From Bacillota bacterium (lineage in GTDB: Bacteria; Bacillota; Bacilli; Bacillales_B; DSM-18226): a stretch of 6,859 bases of DNA. The position numbers were made by a program, and so were the translations under genes. The notes beneath the pieces were generated by a model, which was not told the DNA's origin, searched no databases, and worked only from the letters and a program-made list of their open reading frames with translations. Shown in pieces: positions 1 to 6,859 of the stretch (its first letter is position 1; each line of letters begins with the position of its first letter). The stretch covers positions 1 through 6,859 of the forward strand of contig JAUZQA010000232.1 of NCBI GenBank assembly GCA_030705665.1, in the 5' to 3' direction.

Positions 1-975
1 ACTCAGCCGGCAGAAGATTGGCTGCTTGACCACATCAATTTTATTGAGACGCAGGCCCAAGTAGTTGTTCGAGAGATGCCTCGTGCAATCCTTAAAAAGC
101 TGCCTCGGTTAAACACAACAGGTATGCCAAGAGTATACGAACTTTGCAATGATTACCTCGAACATGTAGGCGGGAAATACGATAGTCATTCTTTTGAAAA
201 CTATATAATGTCCTATCAAGAGGTTTCGATCCTTAAAGATGTGGAATGCTGGGCACTCATTAATGCAATGCGAGTTATTATTATTAGGCGATTGGCTGAA
301 GTCATGAGGGATGTTCGGAATCGCCATAACGTATGTCATAAAATCACTTCCATTTTAGATGAAATTGGTTCAAAAAATATGTCTGATGACAAAATTCGCA
401 CTGTTTTAGAACGGGAAGCACGAGAAAACCCGCTAGGGCCAATTGAGATCGTTCATTTTGTCCAGCATTTAAGAGAATGGGAGCCAAATATTCAAATTGT
501 ACATGAATGGCTTAAAGCGTATGTGGAAAATAGCGAAAAACATCTTGAACAAATGGTATCACTGGAACATCAGCTTCAAGCTGAACTTCAGGTAACATGC
601 GGTTACTTAGTGCAGAGCTTACATTTGATCGAACGCTTACCATGGCGGTTGATCTTTACAAAAATATCAAAACTTGAAAAAATATTGCTTACTGATCCAA
701 ACCATGATTTTGAACAAATGGATTTAGTGAGCAGAGATCTACTCCGCAGCCGCGCTGCAAAAATTGCCAATCAGCTGAATGTTCCGGAAACATTAGTTGC
801 CCAAACGGCAATTGATCTTTCAAAATCCAATAAAACGAGCGAATTCTTACAACCTCGTGAAGCTTGTCTTGCATATTATTTACTTGACCCCAACGGGATT
901 AGCCTTTTACGAAAGGATCTATGTCGTTCAACCCGTCCTCGAGTGCTCCCACAGGTGGCTGTACTCAGAAGACCA
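1..975 (+). other. N-terminal helical region of the cyclic glucan synthase
   Basis: Residues 1-325 are mostly predicted helix and precede the first membrane segment. The opening block PAEDWLLDHINFIETQ (3-18) followed by LPRLNTTGMPRVYEL (35-49) matches the usual start of the conserved part of NdvB-like proteins, where it normally sits about 100 residues in. The blocks SLEHQLQAELQVTCGYLVQS (187-206) and FEQMDLVSRDLLRSRAAKIA (237-256) are also family-typical. No catalytic motif is seen. In homologues this part is cytoplasmic; its role here is not evident from the sequence. Confidence 0.75.
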
Positions 976-3900
976 TCAGCTTCGTATATAATCGGTACGA
1001 TTATTTTGTTCGCAGCGCTCATGTTATTGGCTGGTCAATGGGTCTCCTATGGGATGTCAATAAGGGCATTAGCATGGGCGGCGATTATTTTTGCTCTTCT
1101 TTTACCTGTGAGTGAATGGACGATCACGTTCATTCATGACCTAATCGTGAAATGCTGTAGTCCTACCATTCTTTTACGGTATGATTACTCCAAAAAGTTA
1201 CCTGCAGAAGCGGCTACGATGGTAGTAATGCCGATCATTTGGTCAAGTATTGAAGAGGTAGAGGACGTAGTTGATCGGTTACTTGTTCATTATTTAGCAA
1301 ATCGGCAGGAGAATATTTATTTTGCGATCTTGGCCGACTTTGCTGATGCAAAATCCGAGGTTATGGCGAACGACGAGGAAATTGTGACCCATGCAGGAAA
1401 ACGAATAAACGAATTACGTAAAAAATATGGTGAAAATAAATTTTTTCTATTTCACCGAAAACGGCTTTTCAATTCAGTAGATGACATTTATATGGGCTGG
1501 GAGCGGAAAAGAGGTAAACTTGTTGAGTTTGTTGAGTTAATCAACGGAAACAAACAAACAAGTTTCTCAATCATAGATGGGCCGGCAGAAATCCTTCCAA
1601 CCGTCCGCTATGTGTTTACCACTGACCACGATACACAGCTTCCAATTGGCATTGTCAGCCGTTTAGCGGGAACGATTCATTTCCCATATAATCGGCCGCG
1701 ATTAAACGCTGAGGAAACAAGTGTTGTCGAAGGATTTGGTGTTCTTCAGCCTAGAATTGGTTCCAGCTTTGAATCCACCCAAAAATCGCGTTTTTCGGCA
1801 CTTCTTTCTGGAAAGCCGGGAATCGATCCATATGCCTTTGCTGTTTCCGATGCGTATCAAGATCTATTTGGCCAAGGAATTTTTGTAGGTAAAGGCATAT
1901 TTGAAGTAGAGGCATTTCAAAAGACCCTTGTAAACAGAATTCCAGATTTTCACGTCCTTAGTCACGATTTACTGGAAGGTGGTTTTCTAAGGGCGGGATT
2001 AACTTCTGATATTGAAGTAGTAGAATCACATCCAGGTACAATTCATGCCTACCAACAAAGGGCGCACCGTTGGATACGTGGAGACTGGCAGTTGATCAAA
2101 TGGCTGGGCAAAAGCTGTAAGGATCGCTCTGGTGAAAGTAAAAAAATTGACTTATGCGGATTAACACGCTGGCAAATTATCGATAATTTGCGTCGTAGTC
2201 TGATGGCCCCTGCCCTCTTTATCACTGCCATTCTAGGGATAGATACTCTCCCTGGAAGAGGTTGGGTATGGGAAACGATTGTAGTTGTTACAATCTTTAT
2301 GCCATTTTTGCTTGATATTCTGGCCGTAGTATTTGGTCAAAACTTAACTAGTTTAGCCGCAAGTTTTAAACAGTGTTTTCTAAAGCTTTTGGCACTGCCT
2401 TTTTCCGCTGTGCTTGCACTTGATGCCATAGTCAGGACTCTCTATCGCATATTTGTCAGCAAGAAGAACATGCTGGAATGGGTGCCATCTGCAAAAACAG
2501 ATCGCCGTTCTGCAAATGGCAAAATGTTTATGTACGAGGAAGCAGGATATGTTGCCGGAATTATTTTTGTTGCGGTTTCTTTGCTATCTGGCGGAAAATA
2601 TGGCTGGATCGCCGGCTCGATTGGTTTCCTCTTATTACTTTTGGCACGACCGATTTTTCAAGAGTTTAATAAACCGCAAAAGACTGCTTCCCAGGAATGG
2701 CTTGGAGATGCTAGTCCCAAACTTAAAGACCTGGCATTAAAAATTTGGTCATTTTATGACCGCTATGTCACGGAACAGGAATCGTACCTTCCGCCGGATA
2801 ATGTACAATACCATCCAGGTCCAAAGGAAACCATTGCACATCGAACTTCGCCAACAAATATTGGGCTCTATTTAGCGTCAGTGATGGCAGCGCGGGATTT
2901 GGAATTCATTGATACATCTGAAATGTTAACTAGAATCGGCTCAACGCTCGAAACAATTAATAAAATGGAAAAGTGGAATGGACATCTATTAAATTGGTAC
3001 GACACATGCTCTGCCAAGCCGCTTTTTCCAAGGTATGTTTCAACAGTTGATTCAGGAAATTTCATTGGATATTTAATGGTTCTTCGCCAAGGACTGCTTG
3101 ACTGTGCAGAACAGGAGCCGGAATACGCAAAGACCATCCATGGGCTTGTTCTTGAAATTGATCAAATTACAGAGCAAACCAATTTTGAATCATTGTACAA
3201 TCCTGATGAGCGCTTGTTTTCACTCGGGTATCATGTAGATACAAATCAGAAGGATACGACTCTATATGATTTACTCGCATCAGAAGCCAGACAAGCTAGT
3301 TTTGTAGCGATAGCTCTGGGGCAAATCCCAGCTTCACACTGGTTTTCATTAGCTAGGACGATGACTGTTTCGGATAAACATAAAATCCTGTTATCTTGGT
3401 CGGGTACGATGTTTGAGTATTTAATGCCTAGCCTGATCATGCGAACATATCAAAATACGATCTGGGATTCTACTTACCGGGGAGTTGTGAAAAAACAGCG
3501 AAATTATGCTGAAAAATATCAAATCCCGTTTGGAATTTCAGAAAGCGGTTACTATGCGTTTGACTATCAACTGAACTATCAATACCGTGCATTTGGTGTT
3601 CCGGGAGTTGGCCTGGACCGCGGATTAGGTCAAAATCTCGTGGTTGCACCATATGCAACGATCATGTCATTGCCTTTTGCGGGGACTGCCGCTCTTGATG
3701 CTTTGCAGCAATTTGAAAAATTAGATGCTAAAGGTGAGTTTGGATATTTTGAAGCAGTCGATTTTACAACGGGAAGAATGCCAAAAGGTGAACGGTATCA
3801 AGTGATAAAAAGTTATATGGCCCACCATCAAGGGATGAGCATGTTAACCTTGGCAAATCTTTTAACTGATGAAATGATGATTAAACGGTTTCATGCTGAT

Positions 3901-6859
3901 TTACGTGTACGGGCGGCAGATTTATTATTACAAGAACGTATACCGGAAAAAACAGCCTTCATCGAAGAACCGATTGGTCTTAAAAAATCTTTCCCTGTCT
4001 TCGAAGGACCTGTGACCCATACTGAACGAACATTTACTGGACAAACATTGGTACCTGAGGTAAATGTTTTGTCTAACAGCCGAATGACAAGCATCAGCGC
4101 TACCAATGGGACAGGAATGTTAACATGGAATGGTCTTTCCATTACAAGATGGATCGAAGACCCTGTAGTAGAAACCTCTGGCCCAATCATTTATATGCAT
4201 GACGTTACAAAAGACGATACTTGGAGTTTAACGAGATTTCCATGTCAAAATGTCCAGGATGGGAAATCAACATTCCGTTTGGATCAAACAGTCTATGAAG
4301 GAAGTTATCGTGATATCACATCAAAACTTGAAATTACGGTATCTTCTGATATGGACGCGGAGGTTCGGCGGCTTAAGCTAGTCAATAACAGTGATGAAGA
4401 ACGAATCTTAGAGGTGACAACGTTTCTTGAGTTGGCATTAGCTGAACCTTCCGCGGTTAATGCGCATCCAGCATTCAGCAAATTGTTTATTGAAACAAGC
4501 CATGAAGCAGATTTACAGTGCTTGCTCGCAAAAAAAAGAAGGCGTGAGGATGAGGAGCAAGAAGCATGGGCAGTTCATTCTGTATATGTTGAAGGTGATG
4601 AAAGTGGAGATTATGAATTTGAAACCGATCGGGCAAAATTTATCGGCCGAGGTTACTCTTTGCAAAAACCAAAGGCGACCCATTCGCGTCTACGGGGTCT
4701 AGTTGGATCTGTTGTAGATCCTGCTTTCATCATGAGACGGCGAATTCATATACCTCCAGATGAATCTGTTACTGTTTTCATTATTACTGGTGCAGCAGAA
4801 AGTAAGGAAAAGGCGCTAGATATGATTGAACAGTTACGATCGCCAAATCGTGCCGAAAGAACATTTCATATGGCGTGGGTTCGCTCGCAAATCGATCTTC
4901 GCCACAGGCATTTAACACAAGAGCAAGCAACAATCGCTCAAATGCTGGCGGGCAGACTTCTTTTTACACCGCCACTTACGTCGTTACGAAGTGCTGCAAT
5001 CGAACAGAATAAACTGGGTCAATCATCATTATGGTCGCATGGGGTTAGCGGTGATGTTCCGGTTGTCATGGTAACAATTGATCATCTCGCCGATTTACCA
5101 TTTATCGTTTTATTAGCATGCCAGCATCAATACTTATGTCTATTGGGGATGGAAGTTGATCTAGTAGTCCTGGATGAAACAATCGGCGGCTATCAAGATC
5201 AGTTGATGAATCTCTTAAGGGATCAACTAGCAGCAAAAGGTATGGGAGATTTGAAGCGAATCATTGGACTGAAAGCAGAACAGCTTTCAGAGGAAGAACG
5301 AATTTTACTACGTGCAACAGCACGTGTTGAATTAAAGGCTGGCGGCCCAAGCATTAGCGCCCAATTGCGTGAAGAAGGAGCTTCGCAACATGCTCCAGAA
5401 CATGTGCCGACGGTTAGAATAAAAGTGCCTAAAGGAACACTAACATCAAATCCTGATCTGGAAAGAGAATTCTTTAATGGTTGGGGTGGTTTTGTTGAAG
5501 ATGGTCAAGCCTATCAAATTTTGGTTCAACCAGGTGCCTATTTACCAAGACCTTGGAGCAATATTATTGCAAATCAACGTTTTGGCTGCCTGATCACAGA
5601 TTTTGGTACGGGGTATACCTGGTGGCAAAATTCCAGGGAATGTAAGCTGACACCTTGGACAAATGATCCTGTCCTTGATCAAACAGGAGAGTGTATTTAT
5701 TTTCGGGATCTTCAGACGGATCAAATTTGGTCAGCGGCTCCAAAACCTGCCGGGGACCAATTTACGTACCGTGTTACGCATGGAAAGGGCTTTAGTCGGT
5801 TTGAACAGTTAGATGGGGATGTAGTCCATAAGATGGAAATGACTGTTCCACTTAATGATACATTGAAAATAATCAAACTAACTTTACGTAATACAAGTAA
5901 TGAACGAAGGCAAATAGCAGTTACCTATTATGCAGAATGGGTTTTAGGAGTAACCCGGGAAATGCAGGCACCTTATATCGTTAGCGAATGGAATGAAGAT
6001 CATCGAGCGTTGCTTGCTCGGAATGCTTACCAAGAAACTTTTCGCGACGCTATCACTTTCATGCACATAGCGAGCCCAGATGATAATGGGAAATTGGCGT
6101 ATAGCTGGACAGGTGACCGTTCAGAATTTATTGGGAATGGTGGAACATTAAACTTACCTGCAGCACTTTTAAAAAAGAATCTTTCTAAGCGGGCGGGTAC
6201 TTTTTCAAATACCTGCAGTGCTTTACAAACAGTTGTTGATCTGGAAGCAGAAGAAGAGATTACGTTAACGCTATTAATGGGTTGTGAAGCTTCAAAAGAA
6301 GAGGTTTTTAGGTTAATTAACCAATACAGTCAACCATCAGCCTTCACTAATACGATCACAAATGTAAATCGATATTGGCAAAAGACACTCGGTCAGATAC
6401 AAATTAAGACACCAGATCGGGCAATGGATATTATGATGAATGGCTGGCTCCTTTATCAAACACTAGCCTGTCGTTTATGGGCAAGAACTGCTTTTTATCA
6501 AGCAGGAGGGGCTTTTGGATTTCGGGATCAATTGCAGGATTCACTTGCATTTTTACATGTTGATCCGTCGATCACAAGAAAACAAATACTAATCAATGCC
6601 GCTCACCAATACCAAGAAGGCGATGTACAGCACTGGTGGCACCAAGAAACAGATAAAGGAATTCGCACTAAATTCTCAGATGACCTGTTATGGCTGCCAT
6701 ATACAGTATCACGATACATTGAACAAACAGGAGATAAAACGATTCTTGATGAAATCGTTCCATTTTTGCATAGTGATGTGCTCAGAGAAGAAGAATTGGA
6801 ACGCTACGAAAATACGGTAGTTTCTGAGGAAACAGGTACACTTCTTGAACATTGTTTAC
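1..6859 (+). CDS. ndvB: Cyclic beta-1,2-glucan synthase (NdvB/ChvB/Cgs family), partial at both ends
   Basis: Frame 1 is open for 2286 codons without a stop; start and stop both lie outside the window. The enzyme is a multi-domain inner-membrane protein that polymerises glucose from UDP-glucose into beta-1,2-glucan and closes it into a ring. Visible in order: N-terminal helical region; GT84-type glycosyltransferase with DxD (D542, D544) and RxxRW (687-691); six predicted membrane helices; glucoamylase-like cyclization domain with VSTVDSGN (1013-1020), YDLLASEAR (1089-1097), FGISESGYY (1177-1185) and SYMAHHQGMS (1271-1280); two GT36-type beta-sandwiches; and a GH94 barrel with FGFRDQLQD (2172-2180), EGDVQHWWH (2206-2214) and FSDDLLWLP (2225-2233). 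Domain order and visible length fit a family member of about 2800 residues. No frameshift, internal stop or shift in codon use is seen, so it looks intact. Family assignment is very secure. The exact product (cyclic beta-1,2-glucan) is inferred from homologues, and the gene symbol is by family resemblance. Confidence 0.95.
982..1119 (+). other. Predicted membrane helices 1 and 2
   Basis: Two hydrophobic stretches, about residues 328-346 (YIIGTIILFAALMLLAGQW) and 356-373 (ALAWAAIIFALLLPVSEW), are separated by a short turn. They form a hairpin just before the glycosyltransferase domain, as in Brucella Cgs, whose topology places both large flanking regions in the cytoplasm. Helix ends are estimated by eye. 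Confidence 0.75.
1198..2100 (+). other. GT84-type glycosyltransferase domain
   Basis: Residues about 400-700 form a processive GT-A-like domain that would use UDP-glucose at the cytoplasmic membrane face. Visible motifs are the first aspartates in FAILADFADA (441-450; D446, D449), a DxD in FTTDHDTQLP (539-548; D542, D544), a probable catalytic acidic residue in SHDLLEGG (654-661; D656 or E659), and the (Q/R)xxRW motif as RAHRW (687-691). MGWERKRGKLVEF (498-510) is a strong family signature. All expected motif positions are filled, which suggests an active transferase. In the family this domain makes the linear beta-1,2-linked chain. Confidence 0.85.
2197..2649 (+). other. Predicted membrane helices 3 to 6 with an amphipathic linker
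   Basis: Hydrophobic stretches lie at about residues 733-752, 757-779, 847-864 and 867-883. Between the second and third is a less hydrophobic helix (about 793-820) ending in arginine and lysine residues, then KNMLEWVPSAKTD (822-834), a block typical of the family. With the first hairpin this gives six membrane helices, the number reported for Brucella Cgs, with all catalytic domains in the cytoplasm. Boundaries are estimated by eye. Confidence 0.7.
2698..3945 (+). other. Glucoamylase-like cyclization domain (PF10091 / GH189 type)
   Basis: Residues about 900-1315 form the (alpha/alpha) barrel domain that in characterised cyclic glucan synthases closes the ring by anomer-retaining transglycosylation. 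Family blocks seen are GHLLNWYDT (994-1002), FPRYVSTVDSGNFIGYL (1009-1025), YDLLASEAR (1089-1097), LLSWSGTMFEYLMP (1130-1143), IPFGISESGYYAFD (1175-1188), FGVPGVGLDRGL (1198-1209), LVVAPYAT (1213-1220), FGYFEAVDFT (1247-1256) and SYMAHHQGMS (1271-1280). Conserved acidic residues in these blocks (E1139, E1181, E1251) are candidates for catalytic roles; I cannot decide which ones from one sequence. Confidence 0.85.
4018..5430 (+). other. First GT36-type beta-sandwich and helical linker
   Basis: Residues about 1340-1600 are a beta-rich carbohydrate-binding-like domain of the GT36/GH94 N-terminal type. It has LVPEVNVLSNSRM (1350-1362), LSITRWIEDP (1379-1388), VRRLKLVNNSDEERILEVTT (1455-1474) and AHPAFSKLFIET (1488-1499). 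A helical stretch follows, with RLLFTPPLTSLRS (1652-1664) and LWSHGVSGDVPVVMVTI (1678-1694), a block repeatedly found in NdvB-like proteins. A basic-acidic run (KKRRREDEE, 1511-1519) sits in a loop. No catalytic signature is visible; the role is probably structural or glucan-binding. Confidence 0.75.
5458..6859 (+). other. GH94 phosphorylase-like domain, cut by the window end
   Basis: Residues about 1820-2115 are the GH94 beta-sandwich, with FFNGWGGFVEDGQAYQI (1824-1840), PRPWSNIIANQRFGCLITD (1849-1867), LTPWTNDPV (1883-1891) and IYFRDLQTDQIWS (1899-1911). The (alpha/alpha)6 barrel starts near 2135 and shows GGAFGFRDQLQDSLAF (2169-2184), AAHQYQEGDVQHWWH (2200-2214) and IRTKFSDDLLWLPY (2221-2234). 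One of the paired aspartates D2227/D2228 is the likely general acid by comparison with cellobiose-type phosphorylases. The rest of the barrel, including the phosphate-binding residues, lies beyond the window. In the family this module trims the glucan by phosphorolysis and so controls chain length. Confidence 0.85.

Noticed and set aside
109..339. Minus-strand open frame of 76 codons, and similar minus-strand frames at 689-874, 2049-2231, 2868-3137, 3246-3440, 3470-3658, 3891-4190 and 5542-5724.
   Set aside because: All lie opposite the continuously coding + strand frame 1, which carries family motifs across these stretches. Their translations resemble no family I recognise, and they are best read as chance antisense frames.
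1519..1536. Short direct repeat around gttgagtttgttgagtta.
   Set aside because: It encodes VEFVEL within the GT84 domain and is too short and too easily explained by coding to be a functional repeat.
2453..2740. Plus-strand open frame of 95 codons in frame 2, with others at 797-991, 921-1115, 2478-2669, 4460-4702 and 6596-6820.
   Set aside because: These are out-of-frame readings inside the synthase gene. Conserved motifs of the main frame run through each stretch, so no frameshift or overlapping gene is needed to explain them.
1..6859. Possibility that this is several adjacent genes (glycosyltransferase, glucoamylase, phosphorylase) in an operon.
   Set aside because: There is no stop codon in frame 1 and no intergenic gap anywhere. 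The domain order is exactly that of single-chain NdvB-type synthases.
1..6859. Mobile element, CRISPR array, tRNA/rRNA, promoter or terminator.
   Set aside because: No inverted-repeat ends, spaced repeats or RNA-gene signatures were seen, and all of the DNA is accounted for by one open coding frame.

Overview
The whole 6859-base window lies inside one very large protein-coding gene on the + strand. Frame 1 is open from the first base to the last: 2286 codons with no stop, plus one spare base. It has neither its start codon nor its stop codon here. The translation reads as a cyclic beta-1,2-glucan synthase (NdvB/ChvB/Cgs family, usually about 2800 residues). Judging from family length, roughly 80-120 residues are missing at the N-terminus and roughly 350-450 at the C-terminus. 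Residue numbers below count from the first codon of the window.

Layout: an N-terminal helical region (residues 1-325); a first membrane hairpin (about 328-373); a cytoplasmic GT84-type glycosyltransferase domain (about 400-700) with D, DxD, D and RxxRW motifs; four more predicted membrane helices (about 733-883); a glucoamylase-like domain of the GH189 cyclization type (about 900-1315); a first GT36-type beta-sandwich with a helical linker (about 1340-1810); and a second beta-sandwich leading into a GH94 phosphorylase-like catalytic barrel (about 1820-2286, cut by the window end).

From what is known of the family, the GT84 module builds a linear beta-1,2-glucan from UDP-glucose at the inner face of the membrane. 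The GH94 module trims the chain by phosphorolysis, and the middle domain closes the ring by transglycosylation. One polypeptide therefore carries synthesis, length control and cyclization.

The DNA is AT-leaning (GC roughly low forties percent by eye). Codon use (TTA, GAA, AAA, ATT frequent) suggests a low-GC Gram-positive such as a Bacillaceae member rather than the Alphaproteobacteria in which this enzyme was first studied. This assignment is an inference. I see no intergenic DNA, RNA gene, mobile element, CRISPR array or second gene, and no sign of a new multi-gene system. The interest lies in the enzyme and its host.
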